64,000 nt of DNA from Evansella clarkii (GCF_002019695.1 NZ_KV917376.1:1815047-1879046), one strand, 5' to 3'; counted from the stretch's first letter, positions 8,394-18,536 are shown. Numbers and translations: made by a program. Notes: a model not told the origin generated them from the letters alone.

Positions 8394-9290
8394 ATGAATT
8401 CAACAGCTAAAGCAGAAAAGAAAAAGAGAAAATTTGTTACACCTAAGACAGCTCCTTATATATTTATTGCTCCTGCAGTAATCCTGTTTTTGCTTTTCAC
8501 TGTGTATCCCGTAATTTCATCATTAATCTTAAGTTTCCAGACTACTACAGGAGGAGTAACTGAGTTTGCAGGACTCGATAACTACCGGAGATTATTTAAT
8601 GACCCATTGTTCTATCAGGCTCTTGGAAATACATTTATAATCCTGATTATTCAGGTTCCGATCATGCTGACACTCGCAGTATTGCTGGCAGTTCTGATGA
8701 ATTCAGCACTCCTGAGAATGAGAGGGTTCTTCCGGGTAGCGTTCTTTATGCCTGCGATTACCGCACTTGTTGCATACGCAATCGTATTTATGATTCTTCT
8801 TGACGAAAACTATGGAATTGTGAACTATGCTTTATCCCTCGTAGGAATTGATCCTATCGCATGGCTTAATGACCCTTTCTGGGCTAAAGTATCGTTGATT
8901 ATTGCAGTTACGTGGAGATGGACAGGTTACAATATGGTTATTTTCCTTGCCGGGCTTCAAGGTATTTCCAAAGACCTTTATGAGGCGGCCAGCATTGACG
9001 GAGCGGGAAAAATCCGCCAGTTCTTTTCCATTACACTCCCTCAGCTGAAGCCGATTTTCCTGTTTACTTTCGTACTCTCTACAATTGGTACATTACAGCT
9101 CTTCGATGAGCCGTTTATTTTAACAGGCGGAGGACCGAATAACTCTACATTAACTATTTCACTTTATCTGTATTTGAACGGTTTCCGTTATTTTGACTTT
9201 AACTATGCCTCCGCGATCGCATATGTGCTTGTAATCATCATTGCGGTGCTGTCATGGCTCCAAATGAAAGTGGCAGGTGATAAAGAATGA
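8394..9290 (+). CDS. Sugar ABC transporter permease, MalF/UgpA type
   Basis: This 298-residue inner-membrane protein has six predicted transmembrane stretches, the first at about residues 23-45 (IFIAPAVILFLLFTVYPVIS). It carries the EAA loop YEAASIDGAGKIRQFFSITLP, which docks on the ATPase. It forms the channel with the permease encoded next, whose start overlaps its stop by 4 nt. No ATP-binding gene is in this operon, so a shared MsmX-type ATPase encoded elsewhere is expected, as is usual for Bacillaceae CUT1 sugar importers. AAAGGAG at 8382-8388 fixes the start. Confidence 0.92.
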   Translation: MNSTAKAEKKKRKFVTPKTAPYIFIAPAVILFLLFTVYPVISSLILSFQTTTGGVTEFAGLDNYRRLFNDPLFYQALGNTFIILIIQVPIMLTLAVLLAVLMNSALLRMRGFFRVAFFMPAITALVAYAIVFMILLDENYGIVNYALSLVGIDPIAWLNDPFWAKVSLIIAVTWRWTGYNMVIFLAGLQGISKDLYEAASIDGAGKIRQFFSITLPQLKPIFLFTFVLSTIGTLQLFDEPFILTGGGPNNSTLTISLYLYLNGFRYFDFNYASAIAYVLVIIIAVLSWLQMKVAGDKE

Positions 9291-10126
9291 CGACTAAGAA
9301 AAAGACAACTAATATACTCAAAAAAATCGGCCTGTATACTTTATTGCTAATCGGTGTATTTATATCTGTTTTCCCTTTCTACTGGATGTTCATTGGAGCT
9401 ACAAATCCATCCGGACAAATCTTCAGCATACCGCCTAACCTGACGCCGGGAGATCATTTCTTTGAAAACCTGAGAAACCTGAATGAAACAGTGGGTATCT
9501 GGCGTGTAATGATGAACTCCCTGATTATTACGCTGGTGTTTACCCTTTTCAGTGTAATTATCTGCTCGGCAGCAGGCTATGCTTTTGCAAAATATCAGTT
9601 CAAAGGCCGGGAAGCGATCTTCTTTGCATTGTTACTGGCTATCATGATTCCTTACCATGTAACACTGATACCGTTGTTCCAGCTAATGGCTGACCTGGGC
9701 TGGCTGAACACTTACCAGGCGGTTATTCTGCCTAACCTGGCATATCCTTTTGCGATCTTCTTAATGCGGCAGAATATGAGATCACTTCCTGATTCACTGC
9801 TGGAAGCAGCACGTGTTGACGGTGCCGGGGAATTCAGGATTTTCTTCACAGTCGTACTGCCGACGATGAGGCCTGCTCTTGCAGCAGTTGCAATCTTCCT
9901 GTTTATGTTCCAATGGAACAACTTCCTGTGGCCTTTAGTTGTGTTAGGCTCCAGCGATATGTATACCTTACCGGTAGCTTTATCGAGCCTTGTAGGATTA
10001 TCACGGGTGGACTACGGACAGATCATGCTTGGTACTACCTTATCCACTTTGCCGATAATGATTTTCTTCCTGCTTCTGCAGCGCCAGTTTATCTCAGGTA
10101 TTCTTGGAGGCTCTGTTAAAGAGTAA
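9287..10126 (+). CDS. Sugar ABC transporter permease, MalG/UgpE type
   Basis: This 279-residue membrane protein has about six transmembrane helices. Its EAA loop reads LEAARVDGAGEFRIFFTVVLP, the standard contact with the ATPase. The start codon overlaps the end of the preceding permease gene (ATGA arrangement), implying translational coupling and equal amounts of the two halves of the channel. The protein ends with SGILGGSVKE, similar to other MalG-type permeases. The hairpins at 10150-10220 follow it. Confidence 0.92.
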   Translation: MTTKKKTTNILKKIGLYTLLLIGVFISVFPFYWMFIGATNPSGQIFSIPPNLTPGDHFFENLRNLNETVGIWRVMMNSLIITLVFTLFSVIICSAAGYAFAKYQFKGREAIFFALLLAIMIPYHVTLIPLFQLMADLGWLNTYQAVILPNLAYPFAIFLMRQNMRSLPDSLLEAARVDGAGEFRIFFTVVLPTMRPALAAVAIFLFMFQWNNFLWPLVVLGSSDMYTLPVALSSLVGLSRVDYGQIMLGTTLSTLPIMIFFLLLQRQFISGILGGSVKE

Positions 10127-10149
10127 GAGCAGTTACAGGAGATGAAAAA

Positions 10150-10220
10150 TAAAGGGATGGAGGGCTGCCTCCTTCCCTTTCTCTGAATATACCTCCTTCG
10201 ATAGAGGAGGCAGCAGACAA
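10150..10220 (+). terminator. Two consecutive hairpins before the alpha-galactosidase gene
   Basis: AAGGGATGGAGG pairs with CCTCCTTCCCTT (one mismatch) across GCTG. A second hairpin, CCTCCT with AGGAGG across a short TCGAT-containing loop, follows at about 10191-10210. Neither has a long T-run, so this may be a partial terminator or an mRNA-processing or stability element that tunes expression of the downstream galactosidases. Confidence 0.4.
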
Positions 10221-10266
10221 TAACAAAAATGAACCGACAAACCGGAAACGGGATGAGGGATGAAAA

Positions 10267-12498
10267 ATGGCAGTATTTATTAACGCAGAAAAGCAGCAAT
10301 TCCATTTAACTAACGGACAAGTAAGCTATATATTTCATGTGATGAAAAACGGCCATTTAGGCAGCCTTTACTATGGCAAAGCGGTCAGGGACCGGGAAGA
10401 TTTTTCCCACTTTCAGGATTACGGGAACCCGGTGCCAAACAGCTCCCATATCTATAAGGAAGACCCTGCCTTTAGTCTTGAGGCGGTAAAACAGGAATTT
10501 CCGGTATACGGGAAAACGGATTTTCGCGAACCGGCCGTGAGTATTAAAACTATAGAGGGAAGCCATATAACGGATTTTAAATATAAGGGCTATAAGGTAC
10601 TCGAAGGGAAGCCGGAACTTGAAGGACTCCCTTCCACCTACGTAGATGACAGGGGAGAAGCGACAACTCTCCAGATTTTCCTTGAGGATAAAAACCTTGG
10701 TGCCGAACTTACTTTAAATTATACGATTTTCCGTGACCATGCTGTTATAACAAGAAGCAGCAGCCTGCGCAATAACGGCTCTGAAAAGTTTTTTATCGAG
10801 AGGCTTATGAGCACTTCCATTGATTTTAACCACAAGGATTTTATAATGCATCAGCTCTCCGGTGCCTGGACGAGAGAACGGCACGTTATTGAACGGAGAC
10901 TCGAACATGGAATTCAGTCTGTTTCCAGTGCAAGGGGAGCAAGTTCCCACCAGCACAATCCATTTTTAGCTTTACAGAGCCTTTCTGCCGATGAGCATCA
11001 GAGAAATGTGTATGCATTTAACTTCGTTTACAGCGGGAACTTTCTCGCTCAGGCTGAAGTGGACCACTATGAACAGACGCGAGTCTCGATGGGCATTCAT
11101 CCATTCCGGTTTGAATGGAAGCTTGAACCGGAAGAGACGTTCCAGAGCCCGGAAGCTGTACTCGTTTTTTCCGATGAAGGCCTGAACGGAATGAGCCGGA
11201 TATTCCATCAGTTTTACCAACGTCATCTTATCCCTCCATACTGGCGGGAAAAAACGCGTCCTGTACTGATCAACAACTGGGAAGCCACCTATCATGATTT
11301 TGATGCAGATACGCTGGAGCGTATTGCTGCAAGTGCAAGTGAGCTTGGAGTTGAGCTGTTTGTCCTGGATGACGGCTGGTTCGGCAAAAGAAATGACGAT
11401 ACCTCTTCCCTCGGAGACTGGGATGAAAACAGGGAAAAGCTTCCGGACGGACTGGACGGACTCGCAGAAAAAATCAGAGGGACCGGCCTTCAGTTCGGCC
11501 TCTGGTTCGAACCGGAAATGGTAAGCCAGGACAGCCGGCTGTTTGAAGAGCATCCTGACTGGATTATCGGCAAGCCTGGGGAACATTTTTCTTACGGAAG
11601 AAATCAGCTTGTACTCGATTTTTCAAGGCAGGAAATTGTGGAGTACATGTATGGAAAAATGGCTCAGATTATCAGAAAAGCAAAACTCTCTTATATTAAA
11701 TGGGATATGAACAGAAGTATTACTGAAGCGTACTCTCGTTCCTTAAATGCGGAGGATCAGGGGAAGTTTTTCCATAAGTACATGCTCGGAGTGTATTCCC
11801 TGTACGAAAAACTGACAGCTGAATTTCCGGAAGTATTGTTTGAGTCATGCGCAGGAGGGGGCGGCCGTTTTGACCCTGGGATGTTCCGCTACGCGCCCCA
11901 GGCATGGGCAAGCGATAATACTGACGCCGTGGAAAGGCTGAAAATACAGTATGGAACTTCCTATGCTTATCCATTATACAGCATCGGCTCCCATGTTTCG
12001 GCAGTGCCTAACCATCAGACATTAAGAGAGACCTCCCTTGAAATGAGAGGGAATACAGCGTATTTTGGCACTTTTGGATATGAGCTGAACCCGCTGGAAT
12101 TGTCTGAAGCTGAGCGGCAGGAAGTAAAAGAGCAAATCATTTTTTATAAAAAACACCGGGAGCTTATCAGGGACGGAGTTTTCCGCAGGCTTAAAAGCCC
12201 TTTCCAAGGGAACGAAACGGCCTGGGTTGTTACGGCAAAGGATGGCTCTGAAGCACTTGCCGGCTGGTACAAGGTTCTTGCGGAACCAAACCCGAAAAAG
12301 GAACAGACACTTAGGCTTAAAGGGCTGGATCCATCCGCAGAATACATGCTGGACGGAAGCGGTGTGACTTATTTTGGCGATGAATTAATGAACAGAGGAC
12401 TGAATTTATCCAGAGAGTTCAACGGTGCAAATGGAGCACAGGCGGAACGAGGCGGCGATTTTCAGTCGCAGGTGTTTTACTTGAAAAAAATTAACTAG
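10267..12498 (+). CDS. Alpha-galactosidase, glycoside hydrolase family 36
   Basis: This 743-residue cytoplasmic enzyme removes alpha-1,6-linked galactose from melibiose, raffinose-family sugars or galacto-oligosaccharides. The family layout is clear: an N-terminal beta-sandwich, a catalytic (beta/alpha)8 barrel with FVLDDGWFGKR, YIKWDMNRSI (the Asp is the nucleophile) and ESCAGGGGRFDPG followed by ASDNTD (the acid/base Asp), and a C-terminal beta domain. No signal peptide is present, so the substrate must be imported, matching the ABC genes just upstream. The released galactose would enter galKET. The length is typical of Bacillaceae GH36 enzymes of the tetrameric AgaB/Mel4A type. Confidence 0.93.
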   Translation: MAVFINAEKQQFHLTNGQVSYIFHVMKNGHLGSLYYGKAVRDREDFSHFQDYGNPVPNSSHIYKEDPAFSLEAVKQEFPVYGKTDFREPAVSIKTIEGSHITDFKYKGYKVLEGKPELEGLPSTYVDDRGEATTLQIFLEDKNLGAELTLNYTIFRDHAVITRSSSLRNNGSEKFFIERLMSTSIDFNHKDFIMHQLSGAWTRERHVIERRLEHGIQSVSSARGASSHQHNPFLALQSLSADEHQRNVYAFNFVYSGNFLAQAEVDHYEQTRVSMGIHPFRFEWKLEPEETFQSPEAVLVFSDEGLNGMSRIFHQFYQRHLIPPYWREKTRPVLINNWEATYHDFDADTLERIAASASELGVELFVLDDGWFGKRNDDTSSLGDWDENREKLPDGLDGLAEKIRGTGLQFGLWFEPEMVSQDSRLFEEHPDWIIGKPGEHFSYGRNQLVLDFSRQEIVEYMYGKMAQIIRKAKLSYIKWDMNRSITEAYSRSLNAEDQGKFFHKYMLGVYSLYEKLTAEFPEVLFESCAGGGGRFDPGMFRYAPQAWASDNTDAVERLKIQYGTSYAYPLYSIGSHVSAVPNHQTLRETSLEMRGNTAYFGTFGYELNPLELSEAERQEVKEQIIFYKKHRELIRDGVFRRLKSPFQGNETAWVVTAKDGSEALAGWYKVLAEPNPKKEQTLRLKGLDPSAEYMLDGSGVTYFGDELMNRGLNLSREFNGANGAQAERGGDFQSQVFYLKKIN

Positions 12499-12607
12499 AA
12501 TTGTTCAATGCAGCCTCATGCTGCCTGGAACATAGACGAGCTGTGATAATTAAATCCCGGCTCTGGAAAAAGAGCACAGGAAAATTTCAGAGACAACAAA
12601 GGGCGGG

Positions 12608-14602
12608 GTGAAGACGATGTATTTAGGCGTAGATTACTATCCTGAACACTGGGATGTTAACTTTATAGACGATGATCTTACGAGAATGAAAGAGATGGGC
12701 GTAAACATAATCCGTATTGGAGAATTCGCTTGGCATATGATGGAGGAGAAAGAAGGGGTTTTTGATTTTTCCTTTTTCGATATGGTAATTGCAAAGGCGA
12801 AAGAGTATGGCATGAAAGTAATGTTCGGTACGCCGACAGCTACGTTTCCTGCCTGGCTTGCAAATGCTCATCCGGATATTTTTATAGAGGATGAAGCTGG
12901 AGTAAAAATGGCCTTCGGGGGCAGAAGACAGTACTGCTATAATTCGAAAACATATCAGTTTTATTCGGAGCGTATTGTGGAAAAGCTGGTGCAGCATTAC
13001 AGCGGTGAGGAAGCAATTATCTCCTGGCAGATTGACAATGAATTCGGCCATGAAGGCAGCGATATGTGTTACTGTGGGAGCTGCCATCAAGAGTTCATCG
13101 CATACCTGGAAAACAAGTACGAGGATATCAATGAGCTTAATGAAGCCTGGGGAACGATTTTCTGGGGCCAGACGTACAACACATTTGAAGAAATTCCTGT
13201 TCCGACAAAAACAATAACTATCCATAACCCGGCAATGAGACTGGACTGGAGCAGATTCAGATCTTACTCCCTCAGCAGGTTCGCTAACAAGCACACTAAC
13301 CTTGTTAAGCAGCTGAAAGGAGATCACCAGGAAGTTACTACCAATCTCCCTGGCGGATTCTTCGGGAAGTGGTTCGACCATAACGAATTCACCGATGAAC
13401 TGGATTTCGTATCCTATGATAACTATCCTGTCTGGGGAGGCTTAGTGAAGCCAATTACCCCAGGGCATTTGTCTATGACACTTGATTTTGTAAGAGGGAC
13501 CAAGGGCCAGGATTTCTGGATCGTTGAGCAGTTGATGGGAGCTCAAGGGCATGATGTAATCGGCTATCTGCCCCGCCCGAAGCAGGCTCAGCTCTGGGCT
13601 TATCACGCCTTCACCCACGGCTGTTCCAACATGCTGTTCTTCAGATGGCGGGGGATGAACCGGGGAGCGGAGCAAAACTGCCTCGGTATCATTGATGCGA
13701 ATAACAGAAAAGGCCGGAAATATTATGAAGTGAAAGAGCTATTTGAAACAGTTTCTGCTCAGAAAGACATTTTGACTGCACCTGTTGAGGCGGAAGTGGC
13801 ATTTCTTTACGACTTCGATAACATCTGGTCATGGCGTGTGCAGCAGGAAAGCAGTGAATTTGATTATACGAATGAACTGTTAAGGTTATATGAGCCATTT
13901 CATGCAAATAATGCTAAAATTGATGTTATCAGGTATGATCGTGATTTTAGCAAATACAAAACAGTCGTAGTGCCAGTTCCTAAATTAATTGATGAAAAAC
14001 TGGCGAAGCGTCTTGAAGAGTACGTTGCAGACGGCGGAACTTTGATTGTGTCCTTCCGGGCGGGCGTGAAAGACCGTCAGAATAATCTTGAAGTAGGCGA
14101 GGTTATTCCCGGAAAACTGTCCAGACTGCTGGGAATAGAGATATTTGAAGCGGAATCATTGAATAAAGATCAGAATGTTCCGGTGGAAGCAGTGTCAGGC
14201 GGGAAGCAGGGCGAGTGTACAGTCTGGCGGGATCTTATCACTCCTGTAACCGCAGAACCTCTTTATAAATATGCTGACAAATTTTACAGTGAATATGCCA
14301 GTATTACAGTAAATAAGTTTGGAAAAGGGAAAGCTTACTATGTTGGCGCCGGCGTGGAGCCAGCTGTAGCAGAAGAAGTTGTGGCACTTGCAGCGGCTGA
14401 AGCCGGGCTGACTCTTCGGGAAACGGAGCAGGGAGTAGAATGTGTGGAAAAGAAGCATGACGGCACTACTTACCTTCTTGTGATGAACCACCAGGACGAG
14501 GCAAGGAATTTCAGCGGACATCAATTACAAGCTTTTGAATACAAGCTGTTTGTTGAAAAAGATGGAGAAATACAAGTGGCAGACGAGGTAATGCCCGGAT
14601 AA
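12608..14602 (+). CDS. Beta-galactosidase, glycoside hydrolase family 42
   Basis: This 664-residue cytoplasmic enzyme hydrolyses terminal beta-galactosides. GH42 signatures are present: GVDYYPEHW at the N-terminus, WQIDNEFGH with the acid/base Glu (about residue 142), the nucleophile Glu in WIVEQLMGAQG (about residue 302), and C-terminal trimerisation (Rossmann-like) and beta domains. A cluster of cysteines, CYCGSC, after the acid/base Glu is the metal site seen in many GH42 enzymes. GTG at 12608 and ATG at 12617 are both possible starts. Together with the GH36 enzyme it lets the cell use both anomers of galactoside. It lacks a signal peptide. Confidence 0.93.
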   Translation: MKTMYLGVDYYPEHWDVNFIDDDLTRMKEMGVNIIRIGEFAWHMMEEKEGVFDFSFFDMVIAKAKEYGMKVMFGTPTATFPAWLANAHPDIFIEDEAGVKMAFGGRRQYCYNSKTYQFYSERIVEKLVQHYSGEEAIISWQIDNEFGHEGSDMCYCGSCHQEFIAYLENKYEDINELNEAWGTIFWGQTYNTFEEIPVPTKTITIHNPAMRLDWSRFRSYSLSRFANKHTNLVKQLKGDHQEVTTNLPGGFFGKWFDHNEFTDELDFVSYDNYPVWGGLVKPITPGHLSMTLDFVRGTKGQDFWIVEQLMGAQGHDVIGYLPRPKQAQLWAYHAFTHGCSNMLFFRWRGMNRGAEQNCLGIIDANNRKGRKYYEVKELFETVSAQKDILTAPVEAEVAFLYDFDNIWSWRVQQESSEFDYTNELLRLYEPFHANNAKIDVIRYDRDFSKYKTVVVPVPKLIDEKLAKRLEEYVADGGTLIVSFRAGVKDRQNNLEVGEVIPGKLSRLLGIEIFEAESLNKDQNVPVEAVSGGKQGECTVWRDLITPVTAEPLYKYADKFYSEYASITVNKFGKGKAYYVGAGVEPAVAEEVVALAAAEAGLTLRETEQGVECVEKKHDGTTYLLVMNHQDEARNFSGHQLQAFEYKLFVEKDGEIQVADEVMPG

Positions 14603-15610
<1,008 letters not shown>

Positions 15611-15638
15611 GAAGTTTGAGGTTTGGCTATGAACGAGT

Positions 15639-15674
15639 AAAAACGCCTGGATTTTATTATCCAGGCGTTTTTTG
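15639..15674 (+). terminator. Strong terminator closing the galactoside locus
   Basis: AAACGCCTGG (15641-15650) and CCAGGCGTTT (15661-15670) form a perfect 10-bp stem followed by TTTG and further T residues. Confidence 0.9.
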
Positions 15675-16110
15675 TTTGTTGTTGTGTATAGGTTCACCTT
15701 AACTGCCCGATTAATAGCGGATCATATGCTTATTTGCTGAACAAGGATCTGTTAGCCCTCCCAGGAGTACCGACTTTTTCGATTTGGCGGAATGAGGATT
15801 GGTTTTGCTCGTTTTCTGAAACATGGTTCAAGGCCCAACTTCCGTGAGGCGATATTACCTGTTTAGCTTATTACAATCAATATAGCATCACAGCGTTCTT
15901 TGTTGAAAATTGTAAAAAAAATTTTCTGTGTAAAAATATTTTTACGTAAAAATTATTTTATTCTTCTCTCTTTCCCCCTGTAGCAAGAAGGTAAAACGTA
16001 TGAATCTGCTATTAAGATGTTTGCTGGAAGAAAACAACAAGTGTCTGGAGGCAAGGGAAATCGCAGTCTGAAACGAATTTTGTCGATTTTTTTGCGGTGT
16101 TTTGAAAAGT
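15675..16110. other. Non-coding region upstream of the opu operon with two AT-rich inverted repeats
   Basis: No gene is visible in this stretch. It contains a gapped inverted repeat with arms GAAAATT and AATTTTC (15905-15926) and, immediately after, the perfect 16-bp palindrome GTAAAAATATTTTTAC (15930-15945). These lie roughly 190-230 bp upstream of the predicted sigma-54 transcription start, the distance at which NtrC-type activators bind. Whether they are activator sites is an inference. Confidence 0.4.
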
Positions 16111-16126
16111 TGGCATGGATTTTGCA
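16111..16126 (+). promoter_or_regulatory. Sigma-54-type (-24/-12) promoter of the opu operon
   Basis: TGGCATGGATTTTGCA matches the sigma-54 consensus TGGCAC-N5-TTGCA in all but one position. The invariant GG (16112-16113) and GC (16124-16125) are separated by the required 10 bp. The start would fall near 16136, leaving a leader of about 200 nt. No better sigma-A promoter is evident nearby. Confidence 0.6.
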
Positions 16127-16212
16127 AATAAACTATATAAACAGAGTCTGCAGCACCTGATAATCAAAATAAAACACCCATACACAATTTTACACAAAAC
16201 TGTCGGGGGTCT

Positions 16213-16300
16213 GGCCCTTGTCGGGGCTCTTGTCCGGAGTCCTTGTCGGGAGCCCTTGGTCGGAGTCCTTCCCGAAGCTTTTTTCGGGCGCTGGCTGGTC
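16213..16300 (+). repeat. Degenerate 13-bp repeats and hairpin in the opu leader
   Basis: Units of the form TTGTCGGGAGCCC and TTGTCCGGAGTCC repeat about five times at 12-13-bp spacing. They are followed by a hairpin, CCCGAA/TTCGGG, at about 16269-16288. Alternating GGGCTC- and GAGTCC-like blocks can pair in several ways. This could be an mRNA structural element; no known riboswitch is recognised. Confidence 0.45.
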
Positions 16301-16339
16301 GAGACCCTTTGGCTGAATAATTTTTAGGAGGTGGAGAGT

Positions 16340-16987
16340 TTGCAGAGTGTTTTTCAATATTTCACAAATAACTGGTCTTATATTTTAGAGCTTACATTCC
16401 AGCATTTTCAGCTTGTTGCAACAGCGGTTGTGATTGCAATCCTGATCGGCGTGCCGCTTGGAATTTATCTTACTACTAATAAAGCGCTGGCGGAGGCGGT
16501 ATTGCAGATTTGTGCAATTATCATGACGATCCCGAGTATCGCTTTGTTTGGCCTGATGATTCCGCTGCTCTCGGTAATTAACCAGGGAATTGGCTTTTTG
16601 CCGGCTCTTATCGCATTAATCCTTTATTCCCAGCTGCCAATCATCCGGAACACATATGTGGCGATTAACAACGTTAACCCGGACATGCGTGACGCTGCGA
16701 TAGGCATTGGAATGACAACGTGGCAGCGCCTGCGCCAGGTGGAGATCCCAATTGCGCTTCCAGTCATTATGGCAGGTGTAAGAACAGCTGTCGTGCTGAG
16801 CATTGGAATTGGGGCGATTGCCGCATTTATCGGTGCCGGGGGATTAGGAGTTCTGATCGACCAGGGAATTTCAAGGTCGAACCGGGATATGGTAATTGCC
16901 GGTGCGATTGGAGTATCCCTTCTGTCAATTATCGCTGACTCGCTCCTCGGTCTCGTACAGAAAAAACTGTCGCCAAAAGGCGCATAA
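16340..16987 (+). CDS. OpuC/OpuB-type osmoprotectant ABC transporter permease
   Basis: This is a roughly 215-residue membrane subunit of a glycine betaine, carnitine or choline importer. It has five to six transmembrane helices and the ProW/OpuCB permease signature MRDAAIGIGMTTWQRLRQVEIP, the ATPase-coupling loop, followed by RTAVVLSIGIGAIAAFIGAGGLG. The ribosome binding site AGGAGGTGG at 16326-16334 overlaps a GTG at 16331. The TTG at 16340 is correctly spaced and gives MQSVFQYF, so I use 16340. The operon order here, permease-ATPase-permease-binding protein, differs from the ATPase-first order of B. subtilis opuB and opuC. Confidence 0.9.
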   Translation: MQSVFQYFTNNWSYILELTFQHFQLVATAVVIAILIGVPLGIYLTTNKALAEAVLQICAIIMTIPSIALFGLMIPLLSVINQGIGFLPALIALILYSQLPIIRNTYVAINNVNPDMRDAAIGIGMTTWQRLRQVEIPIALPVIMAGVRTAVVLSIGIGAIAAFIGAGGLGVLIDQGISRSNRDMVIAGAIGVSLLSIIADSLLGLVQKKLSPKGA

Positions 16988-17076
16988 GCAACCAAGCATA
17001 ACAGCCGGAACGCACTTTTATACCGGCAGGCTTATTAAAGCAAACAAATGAAAACTCAAGTAAGGAGGAATAACGG

Positions 17077-18045
17077 ATGATTCAATTCTCAAACGTTACG
17101 AAAATATATAACGGCAATGTTAAAGCTGTCGATGATGTGAATTTTACAGTGCAAAAAGGTAATATCTCCGTATTTCTCGGTCCGTCCGGCTGCGGTAAAA
17201 CAACGCTGCTGCGGATGGTAAACAGGCTAGTTCCTATAACGGACGGGACGATTTCCATTAATGGAACAGATACTTCTTCATTAAATGAAATTGAACTGAG
17301 AAGAAAAATCGGTTATGTCATTCAGAGCAACGGGCTTTTTCCTAATATGAATATTGAGGAAAATGTTTGTATCGTACCTAAACTTCTCGGCTGGGACAGA
17401 AAAAAGCAGCGGGATCGTTTCAACTACTTGATGGATCTCGTGGGCCTGGCACCTGATGAGTACAGAAACAGATACCCTCATGAGCTATCTGGAGGACAGC
17501 AGCAGCGTGTAGGAATTGTCCGCGCCATGGCAGCTGATCCGCCGGTAATGCTGATGGACGAGCCGTTTGGAGCGCTCGACCCGATTATCCGGACACATAT
17601 TCAAAACGAATTCCTTCAAATTCAGAAGGAAGTTCAGAAGACGATTCTGTTTGTCTCCCATGATATTGACGAAGCTATCAAAATGGGTGACCGTGTTGCT
17701 ATTTTCAAAGACGGAAAGCTAATGCAGTATGACAGCCCGGCTGAGCTGCTCGCCAATCCGAAAAATAATTTCGTCCGCCAGTTTGTGGGATCAGACCGCG
17801 CTATTAAGAGCCTGAGCCTCTACACAGTTGCAGATTTGCTGGACCAGACAAAACTGAAGCCGGTGAAAAATAAATTAACGACTCCACGTGTTTCTGTAGA
17901 TACGAATTTAAGGGAAGTACTATCCACTTTATTCAACGGTTCAGAGAGCGAGCTTCTCGTGGAAGACCATAACAAGCAGGTTATCGGCTCCCTGACCATC
18001 GCAGATGTGCAAAACTACCTTCAGTCCAACTCCCAGACTGCGTGA
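17077..18045 (+). CDS. OpuC/OpuB-type osmoprotectant ABC transporter ATP-binding protein
   Basis: This 322-residue ATPase drives osmolyte uptake. The Walker A GPSGCGKTT (about residues 35-43), Q-loop, ABC signature LSGGQQQR, Walker B VMLMDEPFGALD and switch His in FVSHDIDEA are intact. The C-terminal region (about residues 255-322) looks like a reduced CBS-type regulatory segment, RVSVDTNLREVLSTLF to GSLTIADVQNYL. In OpuA the CBS domains sense ionic strength; OpuC ATPases carry similar regions. AAGGAGG precedes the ATG. The gene is followed by a 52-bp tandem array before the second permease gene. Confidence 0.93.
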   Translation: MIQFSNVTKIYNGNVKAVDDVNFTVQKGNISVFLGPSGCGKTTLLRMVNRLVPITDGTISINGTDTSSLNEIELRRKIGYVIQSNGLFPNMNIEENVCIVPKLLGWDRKKQRDRFNYLMDLVGLAPDEYRNRYPHELSGGQQQRVGIVRAMAADPPVMLMDEPFGALDPIIRTHIQNEFLQIQKEVQKTILFVSHDIDEAIKMGDRVAIFKDGKLMQYDSPAELLANPKNNFVRQFVGSDRAIKSLSLYTVADLLDQTKLKPVKNKLTTPRVSVDTNLREVLSTLFNGSESELLVEDHNKQVIGSLTIADVQNYLQSNSQTA

Positions 18046-18055
18046 GGGTTGTAAC

Positions 18056-18507
18056 TTGCATAGTCTCGCATACCCGCTCGAGTGAAAAAAGCAGAAGAGC
18101 GGTAACGCAAGGAGGTCTTGCATGCCCGCTCGAGCGAAAAAAGCAGAAGAGCGGTAACGCAAGAAGGTCTTGCATGCCCGCTTGAGCGAAAAAAGCGGTA
18201 GAGCGGTAACGTAAAAGAGTCTCGCATACCCGCTAGAGAGAAAAAAGCAGAAGAGCGGTAACGCAAGAGAGTCTCGCGTGCCCGCTCGAGTGAAAAAAGC
18301 AGAAGAGCGGTAACGCAAGAGAGTCTCGCATACCCGCATGAGCGAAAAAAGCAGTAGAGCGGTAACGCAAGAGAGGCTTGCATACCCGCATGAGCGAAAA
18401 AAGCAGAAGAGCGGTAACGCAAGAGAGTCTCGCATGCCCGCTTGAGATAACAAAACCAGTCAGAGGTAACGCAGGAAAGTCTCTTGTACCCGAGCAAAAC
18501 ATAAAAT
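18056..18507. repeat. Tandem array 1: nine 52-bp units inside the opu operon
   Basis: The CCC of the motif ATGCCCGCTCGAG recurs at 18073, 18125, 18177, 18229, 18281, 18333, 18385, 18437 and 18489, always exactly 52 bp apart. A typical unit runs GCAAGAAGGTCTTGCATGCC, then CGCTCGAGCG, an A-tract and GCAGAAGAGCGGTAAC. The last unit is diverged. The period is not a multiple of three and each reverse-strand frame gives similar peptides, so those ORFs are artefacts. The array fills the gap between the ATPase and second permease genes. Confidence 0.9.
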
Positions 18508-18536
18508 CAGGAAATTTTTAAGAAAGGAGTGAGAGA

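Noticed and set aside
10972-11586. A 204-codon minus-strand ORF inside the GH36 gene.
   Set aside because: Shadow of the alpha-galactosidase, which has all catalytic motifs on the plus strand.
17941-18502. Several overlapping minus-strand ORFs (about 64-170 residues) with repeated peptide blocks.
   Set aside because: They are readings of the 52-bp array. Because 52 is not a multiple of 3, the repeat passes through every frame and gives similar peptides in each; no ribosome binding sites are present.
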